From: Nostoc sp. CHAB 5715
GTDB lineage: Bacteria; Cyanobacteriota; Cyanobacteriia; Cyanobacteriales; Nostocaceae
NCBI RefSeq assembly: GCF_020829685.1
Contig: NZ_JAIVFR010000362.1
Location: forward strand, 1-6,746
Reading direction: 5' to 3'
DNA length: 6,746 nucleotides
The notes beneath the pieces are model-generated. The model ran no database searches and was not told where the DNA came from. It was given only the letters and a program-made list of their open reading frames with translations. Positions 1 through 5,769 of the stretch are shown one piece after another (the stretch's first letter is position 1; each line of letters begins with the position of its first letter). A program made the translations under genes and the position numbers.

Positions 1-463
1 GCACACCATCTACTAAACGCTCATGGAGTTCACACATAAAACGTAAGCAGATAGGCAGGGTTGTGAGTCTTTCTAAGCCATATTCTAAAGTACGCACATA
101 ATTCAAAACTTCTTTAACATCAGATTCTGGTGGAGAAGGATTTATACCTGGAAGCGTTAATTGTCCGGTTTCATAAGCGTAGAGGTTAGTAATATCTGCT
201 TGGGTTCCCTCAATACGTGAAGACAGCACTGCCTCCCGGCGAATAAATGGACGGATGAGAAGATTAGGATTGAGCATAGTACGTCCTAATCCTGCAAGTT
301 CACCCAAAGCTCGGTCAGCATCAGAAAGTGTGCGCCAAATTTCTGTATCCAGTTCTAACACTGGTGGTAAAGGGTTGGGAACAAAAGCAAAACAAGGATT
401 TTCTCCTTGTATAATTTGCACTAATCGACCTGTTGGGCTATTTTGAAAGTCTTCTGGTTTCAT
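1..463 (-). CDS. Fic-family protein, N-terminal part (runs off left edge)
   Basis: The minus strand is open from an ATG at 463-461 to the left edge: 154 codons with no stop. The translation begins MKPEDFQNSPTGRL. At residues 76-88 it reads REAVLSSRIEGTQ, which matches the inhibitory-helix motif (S/T)xxxE(G/N) of Fic enzymes (S81, E85, G86). Further on, CELHERLVDGV (144-154) resembles the helix just before the Fic core. The catalytic motif HxFx(D/E)GNGRxxR would lie beyond the window, so activity cannot be judged. Fic enzymes usually transfer AMP from ATP to target-protein hydroxyls, and an N-terminal inhibitory helix (class II) places its glutamate in the ATP site. I see no clear Shine-Dalgarno before the ATG. 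The next co-directional gene upstream is the GTPase, 253 bp away, so it probably has its own promoter. The family call is firm; target and partner are unknown. Confidence 0.85.
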   Translation of the reverse strand, partial: MKPEDFQNSPTGRLVQIIQGENPCFAFVPNPLPPVLELDTEIWRTLSDADRALGELAGLGRTMLNPNLLIRPFIRREAVLSSRIEGTQADITNLYAYETGQLTLPGINPSPPESDVKEVLNYVRTLEYGLERLTTLPICLRFMCELHERLVDGV

Positions 464-716
464 ACCGTATTGCTATTTTCTATGCCAACTATTTATTGAT
501 AAAAAATCTCGTCCCTGCTCAGTAATGTGTTGTGCGATCACTCAAACTTACTCTGCTGGCAGTATTGTTATACCTAAGTTGGACAATATACCAGAGTAAG
601 TTCAAAGTGAGATTTAAGCCAAAGCCGAGCAAAAATCAGAATTACTAGAAGTCAAAAACAGTATGCCAAATAATTCAATCTGTCAACGCAGACAAATAAT
701 TAGTCAATCGACAAAA
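464..716. other. Spacer between Fic and GTPase genes
   Basis: There is no convincing ORF here. The spacer holds the long hairpin at 545-602, a near-HIP1 site (GCGATCAC at 535) and a direct repeat of AAATAATT (668-675 and 694-701). A minus-strand TTGACA at 686-681 is followed 17 nt later by TACTGT (663-658). That could be a -35/-10 pair for the Fic gene, but the -10 is poor. Confidence 0.5.
545..602. repeat. 58-nt imperfect hairpin with 11-bp perfect outer stem
   Basis: AACTTACTCTG at 545-555 is the exact reverse complement of CAGAGTAAGTT at 592-602. Inside it, TATTGT (563-568) pairs with ACAATA (583-588), so the element can fold as a two-part stem-loop. It lies downstream of the GTPase stop and upstream of the Fic start, both on the minus strand. 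It could end GTPase transcription or be a small mobile repeat. There is no long T tract on either side, so it is not a canonical intrinsic terminator. Confidence 0.55.
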
Positions 717-2156
717 TCAATCCAGATTTTGCAGCCCCATTGCAATCTTACTATGCTTCTCAATTTGCCCCATCACTTGTTTTGCCCGTTGAATCACCAC
801 CGCTGGTAAACCCGCTAATCTTCCCGCCTCAATCCCATAAGACGAAACACCAGCTACTCCCCCTTGGGTGATTGCCACCGATATATAAGGGCCTAGCGCG
901 ATGCCACCCGTAGCTGTTGCAGAGATACCAAGTAAAGTTTTTAATCCACTCAAGCCCAAATTTGCCAACAGTTCACTAGCACCAATGCCGCCCATACTCA
1001 GGGCGATTTTTTGTAGCAATTGTACAGCCCCGGCTTCGGTCATGGAGAAGCCATAGAGTTTAGATAAACCCAAAATCAGAGCAATATCAATGACTACACT
1101 ACTCAGAATATCTACCACAGTTAGGGGATTAAGTGCGATCGCTAATGCTTTAGTCATTACAGCCTTCCAAATCAACTGATTAGCATTCACCTCCCGAATC
1201 ATCAGTTTTCGTTCTATCAACTGCTCATTTACAATGTCGGCATAAAGCATGGTATTGAGGGCAACTAAAGCTTTACCCTCACGATGCAGAATCTCTAATA
1301 TTTTCAGCTTGAGTTCCTCGACTTGGGCATTACCTGTACGCAACTGTATGCCCCTAGTACCATCAGGGCGACGAATCGCCGTCTTCACCAATGGCGATGC
1401 CGCAGCCATGACAATTTCTAGAGGTGTGAGTAATTCCCGCACCCTTTCATCCCGGATTTTGTGATAAATTGCCATCCGGTCTGCTTCTGGATACTGGTCT
1501 ACTTTGTTAAATACTAGAATGATCGGTTTACCTGCTTCCCGCAACTGAGAAAGGGCGGCGTATTCTAGCTTCGTCATGTCGCCAGATATCACAAACAGAA
1601 TCAAATCCGCAAGTTTTGCAATCTGTTCAGCTAACGCGGCACGAGTTGCACCATCTACCTCGTCTAACCCAGGAGTGTCAATTAATTCCACCTGGGATTG
1701 ACCTACACCAGGGAGAGTAACTCGCAAAGCACGTTCAGTTTCTCCAATCGCTTCCTCACTAATACTCCAATTAACTCTTTGTGCAGCACGAGTGACGCCA
1801 TGCAGCGGCCCAGTTTCAAATACTGTTTGCCCAACCAAAGCATTGAGTAGCGAAGACTTACCACGTCCCACCATGCCAAAAGCCGCAATCTGCACCACCA
1901 TGCGGTCTAGCTTCCCCAGCATGGTTTCCAAATCCGCAATTTCCGCCTCTAACCCGGTTTTTTCTTGGGGGGTGAGGTCGAGATTGCTTACCAAGTTTCG
2001 CAGCGCCGTTTGTGCTTGTTTATAGTTTAGTTCCGTCTGAATGTCTTCAAAACTGAAAATAGCACTATCCAGTTCTTCCTCCCAGCTGAAAGAATTTGCG
2101 TCAGTGTTGGCGGAATCACTTTGATGAGGTTCAGGCACGGGCAATGTCGAAGTCAT
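717..2156 (-). CDS. Dynamin/Era-like GTPase with DUF697-like membrane domain and a MutS-like C-terminal tail
   Basis: This 479-residue P-loop GTPase carries all G motifs: G1 GMVGRGKS (94-101), a G2 threonine in GVTR (T122), G3 DTPG (160-163), G4 NKVD (217-220) and G5 around AAAS (251-254). The N-terminal ~85 residues are acidic and probably helical. From about residue 330 it is hydrophobic (331-368 and 384-436), like the DUF697 domains found in cyanobacterial and YcjX/YcjF-type GTPases. Such proteins are thought to act at membranes, but their job is poorly known. The last 42 residues (438-479) are unexpected: SYGIEAGRLAGLP followed by VIQRAKQVMGQIE resembles the MutS C-terminus, not the usual DUF697 ending. 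The ATG at 2156-2154 has no Shine-Dalgarno; four nucleotides upstream lies a CTAAAAT repeat array. It is transcribed divergently from tpiA. The GTPase call is firm; the function is not known. Confidence 0.9.
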   Translation of the reverse strand: MTSTLPVPEPHQSDSANTDANSFSWEEELDSAIFSFEDIQTELNYKQAQTALRNLVSNLDLTPQEKTGLEAEIADLETMLGKLDRMVVQIAAFGMVGRGKSSLLNALVGQTVFETGPLHGVTRAAQRVNWSISEEAIGETERALRVTLPGVGQSQVELIDTPGLDEVDGATRAALAEQIAKLADLILFVISGDMTKLEYAALSQLREAGKPIILVFNKVDQYPEADRMAIYHKIRDERVRELLTPLEIVMAAASPLVKTAIRRPDGTRGIQLRTGNAQVEELKLKILEILHREGKALVALNTMLYADIVNEQLIERKLMIREVNANQLIWKAVMTKALAIALNPLTVVDILSSVVIDIALILGLSKLYGFSMTEAGAVQLLQKIALSMGGIGASELLANLGLSGLKTLLGISATATGGIALGPYISVAITQGGVAGVSSYGIEAGRLAGLPAVVIQRAKQVMGQIEKHSKIAMGLQNLD

Positions 2157-2160
2157 ATCA

Positions 2161-2196
2161 ATTTTAGATTTTAGATTTTAGATTTTAGATTTTTAG
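2161..2196. repeat. Heptamer STRR (ATTTTAG / CTAAAAT), five units
   Basis: Four perfect tandem ATTTTAG units (2161-2188) are followed by one with an extra T (2189-2196). Read in the direction of the GTPase gene this is CTAAAAT repeated up to 4 nt before the ATG, so it fills the normal ribosome-binding position. Such heptamer arrays are typical of heterocystous cyanobacteria. Confidence 0.92.
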
Positions 2197-2280
2197 ATAC
2201 ACCCCGTTTACTATCCTAGTTATTTTTAGGAGCGGTTTGGCGAGATAAGACAGACGAAGGAGACAAGGAAAATAAGTATG

Positions 2281-2405
2281 CCCAATGCCCAATGCCCCAT
2301 GCCCAATGCCCAATGCCCCATGCCCAATGCCCAATGCCCCATGCCCAATGCCCAATGCCCCATCCCCAATGACCAATGACTAATGACCAATGACCAATGA
2401 CTAAC
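2281..2405. repeat. Higher-order STRR: six 21-bp units built from three heptamers
   Basis: The unit is 21 bp, made of two TGCCCAA heptamers and one TGCCCCA heptamer. Three identical copies (2281-2343) are followed by one with a single terminal change (2344-2364). A transition copy (2365-2385) and a last copy (2386-2405) have the heptamers changed to TGACCAA and TGACTAA. The array sits in the divergent spacer, ending 61 bp before the preferred tpiA start. Because 21 is a multiple of three and the units lack stops, long spurious reading frames run through it on the minus strand. Confidence 0.95.
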
Positions 2406-2466
2406 AAAAAGTCATAAACTGAAAAATGCATCTAAATAACTCGTTAGGATCTTGACTAAATTAACT

Positions 2467-3198
2467 GTGCGGAAAATCGTTATTGCCGGTAACTGGAAAA
2501 TGTACAAAACCCAGGCAGAGACCCAGGAGTTTTTACAAGGATTTCTGCCCCACTTAGAGGAAACCCCCCAAGGGCGAGAAGTGATATTGTGTCCTCCGTT
2601 CACTGATTTAAGTGTTTTGTCCAAGAGTTTGCACGGTAGCCTCATCCAACTGGGGGCACAAAATGTCCACTGGGAAGAATATGGAGCTTATACGGGTGAG
2701 ATTTCTGGCCCAATGCTGACAGAACTTGGTGTGCGCTTTGTGATTGTCGGTCATAGCGAACGACGGCAATTCTTTTGTGAAACGGATGCAACCGTTAATC
2801 TACGCCTCCGAACTGCTCAAAGGTTTGGTTTGACCCCAATTCTCTGTGTTGGCGAAACTAAACAACAACGAGATGCAGGAGAAACTGAATCACTGATTGC
2901 TCTCCAACTTGACAAAGGCTTGGTAGATATAGATCAGGATAATTTGGTGATTGCCTATGAACCGATTTGGGCGATTGGTACTGGTGATACTTGTGAAGTA
3001 ACGGAGGCTAATCGGATAATTGGCTTAATTCGTAGCCAGTTGAGTAATCCAAATGTATCAATTCAATATGGTGGCTCAGTTAAGCCGAACAATATTGATG
3101 AGATCATGGCTCAACCGGAAATTGATGGTGTTTTAGTGGGAGGAGCAAGTTTGGAACCTGAGAGTTTCGCTCGAATTGTAAATTTTCAGTCACTGTGA
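2467..3198 (+). CDS. tpiA: Triosephosphate isomerase
   Basis: This enzyme interconverts dihydroxyacetone phosphate and glyceraldehyde 3-phosphate in glycolysis and the Calvin cycle, in the cytoplasm. Numbering from the GTG at 2467 gives 243 residues, normal for bacterial TIM. The N-terminus (M)[11 protein letters not shown] holds substrate-binding N9 and K11. VIVGHSERR supplies the catalytic electrophile H96, [10 protein letters not shown] supplies the catalytic base E165 and the flexible loop, and QYGGSVKP and VGGASL form the phosphate-binding loops. A TTG at 2452 would add five residues. I prefer GTG because cyanobacterial TIMs start at the [11 protein letters not shown] block. The only purine-rich site, AGGA at 2446-2449, is 2 nt from the TTG and 17 nt from the GTG, so it fits neither start well. 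Upstream lies the large STRR; downstream is a palindromic repeat. No key residue is missing. Confidence 0.97.
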   Translation: MRKIVIAGNWKMYKTQAETQEFLQGFLPHLEETPQGREVILCPPFTDLSVLSKSLHGSLIQLGAQNVHWEEYGAYTGEISGPMLTELGVRFVIVGHSERRQFFCETDATVNLRLRTAQRFGLTPILCVGETKQQRDAGETESLIALQLDKGLVDIDQDNLVIAYEPIWAIGTGDTCEVTEANRIIGLIRSQLSNPNVSIQYGGSVKPNNIDEIMAQPEIDGVLVGGASLEPESFARIVNFQSL

Positions 3199-3211
3199 TG
3201 TGCTTTCTTCT

Positions 3212-3236
3212 CGTTCCCATGCTCTGCATGGGAATG
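3212..3236. repeat. Palindromic interspersed repeat (hairpin) after tpiA
   Basis: TTCCCATGC (3214-3222) and GCATGGGAA (3226-3234) form a perfect 9-bp stem around the loop TCT, extended outward by a G-T and a C-G pair (3212-3236). I recognise it as a common interspersed hairpin in Nostoc-like genomes. It lies 14 bp past the tpiA stop. It could protect or trim the tpiA mRNA 3' end, but no T tract follows. Confidence 0.75.
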
Positions 3237-3365
3237 CCTAATGTAGATTTATGTCAAGGAAATTGATAAAGACTTTTTGGTACATACCTCGCTCGTAGTG
3301 GGCGAAAAAACTAATCATATCGGACTAATTCAAACCACGTCAAAGAGTGAGTGTGGTATTTCTTG

Positions 3366-3383
3366 GACTAATGACTAATGACT
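3366..3383. repeat. Small STRR (GACTAAT) spanning the folP start
   Basis: GACTAAT occurs twice in tandem (3366-3372 and 3373-3379), followed by a partial unit GACT. The heptamer is the same as the diverged TGACTAA units near 2379-2405. The folP ATG (3378-3380) is made by the second unit, and an out-of-frame ATG lies at 3371. Confidence 0.75.
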
Positions 3384-4244
3384 TTGCGAAGCAACTTGAT
3401 AATTAGAGGACGCTGTTTCGAGTGGGGACAGCGCACTTATTTGATGGGGATTTTGAATGTAACGCCTGATAGCTTTAGTGATGGGGGTGATTTTAACACT
3501 ACCTCTGCCGCTTTAGTACAGGCGCAAGCACTGGTGGCTGCTGGTGCTGATATTATCGATGTGGGCGGTCAATCAACTCGACCAGGGGCAAAGCAAATAA
3601 CTCTGGCACAGGAACTTGACCGGGTGTTATCGGTGTTACAGGTGATAAGACCAGAAATTTCAGTCCCGATTTCTGTAGATACCACCCGTGCTGCTGTAGC
3701 CAAGGCATCTGTAGAAGCTGGAGCGAATATTATTAATGATATTTCTGGCGGCACTTTTGACTCAGAAATGTTACCAACAGTTGCAGAGTTAGGTGTGCCG
3801 TTTATTTTAATGCACATCCGTGGAACACCACAGACAATGCAACAACAGACTGATTATCAAGATTTGCTAGGAGCAATTTATAGTTTTTTGGCAAGACAAA
3901 TTGAGGTAGCAACTGCTGCGGGCATTGAACGGGATAAAATTATTATTGATCCTGGTATTGGCTTTGCTAAGAACTATGAGCAAAATTTAGAAATTTTTCG
4001 CCGCTTGCGATCGCTCTTAGCACTCAATTGTCCTATCTTGGTAGGAGCATCCCGTAAAAGTTTCATTGGTCGCATTTTAAATCAACCAGATCCCAAAGCA
4101 CGAGTTTGGGGAACGGCAGCAGCTTGTTGTGCTGCTATTTTCAATGGCGCTGATATCCTCCGAGTTCACGATGTTCAAGAAATGCGTGATGTTTCACTAG
4201 TAGCCGATGCCCTACTGAGAAAAGCCGCACAGAATAACTGTTAG
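3378..4244 (+). CDS. folP: Dihydropteroate synthase
   Basis: This enzyme condenses p-aminobenzoate with 6-hydroxymethyl-dihydropterin pyrophosphate to make dihydropteroate in folate synthesis; it is the sulfonamide target. At 288 residues it has normal length. Family motifs appear in order: MGILNVTPDSFSDGG (23-37), with the metal/pyrophosphate-binding Asn; DVGGQSTRPGA (61-71), the sulfonamide-related loop; SVDT (99-102); NDISGG (120-125); LMHIRGTP (144-151); DPGIGF (191-196); GASRKSFIG (223-231), the pterin-binding lysine region; and RVHD (262-265). The ATG is the first start after an in-frame TGA at 3372-3374, and it lies within an STRR with no visible Shine-Dalgarno. The gene follows tpiA by 179 bp on the same strand. 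Its TAG overlaps the stop of the convergent SPFH gene. A perfect HIP1 site lies inside it at 4007. Confidence 0.97.
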   Translation: MTLRSNLIIRGRCFEWGQRTYLMGILNVTPDSFSDGGDFNTTSAALVQAQALVAAGADIIDVGGQSTRPGAKQITLAQELDRVLSVLQVIRPEISVPISVDTTRAAVAKASVEAGANIINDISGGTFDSEMLPTVAELGVPFILMHIRGTPQTMQQQTDYQDLLGAIYSFLARQIEVATAAGIERDKIIIDPGIGFAKNYEQNLEIFRRLRSLLALNCPILVGASRKSFIGRILNQPDPKARVWGTAAACCAAIFNGADILRVHDVQEMRDVSLVADALLRKAAQNNC

Positions 4245-5086
4245 GGATTACCGTTTTCGGATTTTTTGCCATTACTTTCGGTATTTATTGACTCGGCTAT
4301 CAACTCTTGAAACATTTCACTTGAGTTGGCTGGGTCTACAAAGACAATTTTGGCATTACTGCTCTCACCAAGTTTTTGGCTAGCATCTACGTAATCTTGA
4401 GCTACAAGATACCGCAGAATGTCCCTACTATCTGGATTGGAACGGAGAGCTTGAGAAATGATTTGCACTGAAGCCATAGTTCCTTCTGCTTTTTTAATCG
4501 CAGCTTCCTTTTCCCCTTCTGCTTCAGTAATCAGCGCCCTTTTTCTGATTACAGCAGCTTGCTCCTCTTCCCTAGACCTTCGTACACTCTCAGGTAAGGT
4601 AATTCTCTGAAGGTCTAACCGGAGAATCTCAACTCCCCAATCTGCCGTTACATGATTCAACTGGTCTATGATAGCTGAGTGCATCTCCGCTCTGGAGACA
4701 TTGGTCTGCTCTAAGGTGTTCTGGGCAATGATTTCCCGGAGCGTGGTTGTGGTTATCTGTATCAGTGCACCTTGGAGATCCTCAATAGCATAAAAGCTTC
4801 TCTCAATATCTCTAATGCGCCAGTACACAATAGCATCCACTTCCACATAAATATTATCTTGGGTGATCACATTCTGAGGTTTGATGTCTAAAAACTGCTC
4901 TCGTGTCGTATCTTCCATCACAATCTGATATACTAAGGGAACAATAAAGTTCAGCCCAGGTTTAAGTTTCCGATGATACTGCCCCAGGCGTTCGACTAGG
5001 GCTTCATTACCTTGATTAATCAGTTTTGCAGAACCTAAGGCATAACCTATAAGCACTAAAACTATAAAAATGATTGGCGTCTCCAT
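4241..5086 (-). CDS. SPFH-domain (stomatin/prohibitin-like) membrane protein
   Basis: The protein has 281 residues. An N-terminal hydrophobic segment (about 4-20, PIIFIVLVLIGYALGSA) would anchor it in a membrane. The SPFH/band-7 domain follows: VERLGQYHRKLKPGLNFIVP (31-50), TTREQFLDI (60-68), VITQDNIYVEVDAIVYWRI (73-91) and TTLREIIAQNTLEQ (114-127). The charged stretch RRSREEEQAAVIRKR with EAEGEKEAAIKKAEG (169-202) is the usual coiled-coil oligomerisation region. The tail is polar. Such proteins form large ring or cage assemblies that organise membrane microdomains and modulate proteases. The start is well supported by AGGAG at 5096-5092, five nucleotides before the ATG. No NfeD partner gene is adjacent. 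A perfect 11-bp inverted repeat lies just upstream (5122-5155). It is somewhat shorter than typical stomatin-like paralogues of roughly 320 residues, but the domain is complete. Confidence 0.93.
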   Translation of the reverse strand: METPIIFIVLVLIGYALGSAKLINQGNEALVERLGQYHRKLKPGLNFIVPLVYQIVMEDTTREQFLDIKPQNVITQDNIYVEVDAIVYWRIRDIERSFYAIEDLQGALIQITTTTLREIIAQNTLEQTNVSRAEMHSAIIDQLNHVTADWGVEILRLDLQRITLPESVRRSREEEQAAVIRKRALITEAEGEKEAAIKKAEGTMASVQIISQALRSNPDSRDILRYLVAQDYVDASQKLGESSNAKIVFVDPANSSEMFQELIAESINTESNGKKSENGNP

Positions 5087-5121
5087 ATATACTCCTATTC
5101 AGCTTTTGGGAGAATTTAGTG

Positions 5122-5155
5122 TCAAAGATATGCTAATAGCTTGTCATATCTTTGA
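5122..5155. repeat. 11-bp perfect inverted repeat in the SPFH leader
   Basis: TCAAAGATATG (5122-5132) and CATATCTTTGA (5145-5155) are exact reverse complements with a 12-nt gap. The element is 36 bp upstream of the SPFH start, just beyond its ribosome-binding site. It could be an operator for a dimeric regulator or a 5' mRNA hairpin. Confidence 0.6.
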
Positions 5156-5191
5156 GTTTAATGTTTTGAGTCTGTAATTTTATCAACACCA

Positions 5192-5219
5192 GCAGCGATG
5201 TCTGATGCCGAATCGCTGC
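5192..5219. repeat. 8-bp GC-rich inverted repeat
   Basis: GCAGCGAT (5192-5199) pairs perfectly with ATCGCTGC (5212-5219) around a 12-nt loop. It may be a worn copy of an interspersed cyanobacterial repeat. No role is evident. Confidence 0.45.
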
Positions 5220-5260
5220 GCGTCTTGTACATATTCTGTAAATGGGCTGTTTTGCGGAAT

Positions 5261-5268
5261 GCGATCGC
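5261..5268. repeat. HIP1 octamer GCGATCGC
   Basis: This is a perfect HIP1 palindrome in non-coding sequence. Two other perfect copies in the window are inside genes: 1135-1142 in the GTPase gene and 4007-4014 in folP. HIP1 abundance is a cyanobacterial hallmark and supports the taxonomic reading. Confidence 0.9.
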
Positions 5269-5329
5269 TATTAAAGCACCTTGATAAAACGCTGGCAAGG
5301 ACTACTTTATCTCATCAACATTATTTATA

Positions 5330-5359
5330 TTGACATCTTCAGACAGCTTGGACTCTAAT
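5330..5359 (+). promoter_or_regulatory. Candidate sigma-70-type promoter without an obvious gene
   Basis: A perfect -35 hexamer TTGACA (5330-5335) is followed after 18 nt by TCTAAT (5354-5359), a 5 of 6 match to TATAAT. Transcription would start near 5366 and run rightward, about 250 nt before the possible small ORF at 5614. A further perfect TATAAT (5423-5428) downstream lacks a good -35. This is a pattern match only. Confidence 0.4.
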
Positions 5360-5425
5360 TCAGTATATTCACATAGATTAATTAAATTTTAGTAAAATTT
5401 ATTAGGATTTTAAAAACTTTAGTAT

Positions 5426-5493
5426 AATCTGATTAAAATTTGCTTCAGCCATTAAAAATATAAAAATATTATAGGCAGGCTGTTAATCAGATT
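5426..5493. repeat. 11-bp perfect inverted repeats 46 bp apart
   Basis: AATCTGATTAA (5426-5436) is the exact reverse complement of TTAATCAGATT (5483-5493). The trinucleotide TAT flanks both outer edges (5423-5425 and 5494-5496). This could be a small MITE-like element with terminal inverted repeats and a 3-bp target duplication, or a long hairpin in a transcript. The AT-rich setting makes chance more likely than usual. Confidence 0.45.
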
Positions 5494-5613
5494 TATCTAT
5501 TTAATTTTACTTTTTATAAGCTTATAGTTTTTTGATCAAAATATCATATTTTTTAGCGATTAATTATATATTTTTTCAGCAGATTACCAGCTAGTGTTTA
5601 CGTATTAGCAATT

Positions 5614-5769
5614 ATGATAGGTGTGTTTCAATTAGTGTTTTTTCGTAGAGAAGCTAGTAATTTTGAATGGGTTTTGTTAGGGATTGGCATAGTACTAGTT
5701 TTATTCAGTGGTCAAGTAATTTTCAGAGCAACTAGTCTATGGAATTTACTTGTTGTTTCGCCGCATTAG
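5614..5769 (+). CDS. Possible small membrane protein (51 residues)
   Basis: The ATG at 5614 opens 51 codons ending in TAG. The product has a hydrophobic start (MIGVFQLVFF), a charged turn (RREASNFE), a strongly hydrophobic span (WVLLGIGIVLVLF, about 19-31) and a second weaker hydrophobic end. This suggests two membrane passes. The frame stays open upstream to 5557 (with RLPASVYVLAI), but no usual start codon lies there, so it may be the surviving 3' end of a longer gene. No Shine-Dalgarno is visible. I do not recognise a family. It is either a real small protein or a remnant. Confidence 0.4.
   Translation: MIGVFQLVFFRREASNFEWVLLGIGIVLVLFSGQVIFRATSLWNLLVVSPH

Larger units (their letters stand above)
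5087..5613. other. AT-rich intergenic stretch upstream of the SPFH gene
   Basis: No certain gene is present. It contains the SPFH ribosome-binding site (5092-5096), inverted repeats at 5122-5155, 5192-5219 and 5426-5493, a HIP1 octamer at 5261, and a sigma-70-like promoter match at 5330-5359. On the minus strand, one frame is open from about 5389 to 5158 apart from a single TAG at 5304-5302. Its second half (47 codons, with AIAFRKTAHLQNMYK) has balanced composition and could be a decayed or very short gene, but it lacks an ATG near its beginning. From about 5380 on, the base composition is strongly AT-rich. Confidence 0.5.

Noticed and set aside
255..446. 63-codon plus-strand frame
   Set aside because: It is antisense to the Fic coding region, which has clear family motifs, so it is a shadow.
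1249..2025. Plus-strand and alternate minus-strand frames within the GTPase gene
   Set aside because: They overlap the complete GTPase motifs in another frame and have no recognisable protein character.
2281..2405. CRISPR-like appearance of the repeat array
   Set aside because: The units are contiguous with no unique spacers; it is a tandem repeat.
2185..2431. Overlapping minus-strand frames encoding GALGIGH / HWAWGIG repeats
   Set aside because: They are translations of the 21-bp STRR. A unit length divisible by three with no stop codons opens frames automatically. There is no ribosome-binding site and no family resemblance.
2412..2645. 77-codon minus-strand frame over the tpiA start
   Set aside because: It is antisense to the conserved tpiA N-terminus; a shadow.
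3569..3817. 82-codon minus-strand frame
   Set aside because: It is antisense to folP, whose motifs are continuous; a shadow.
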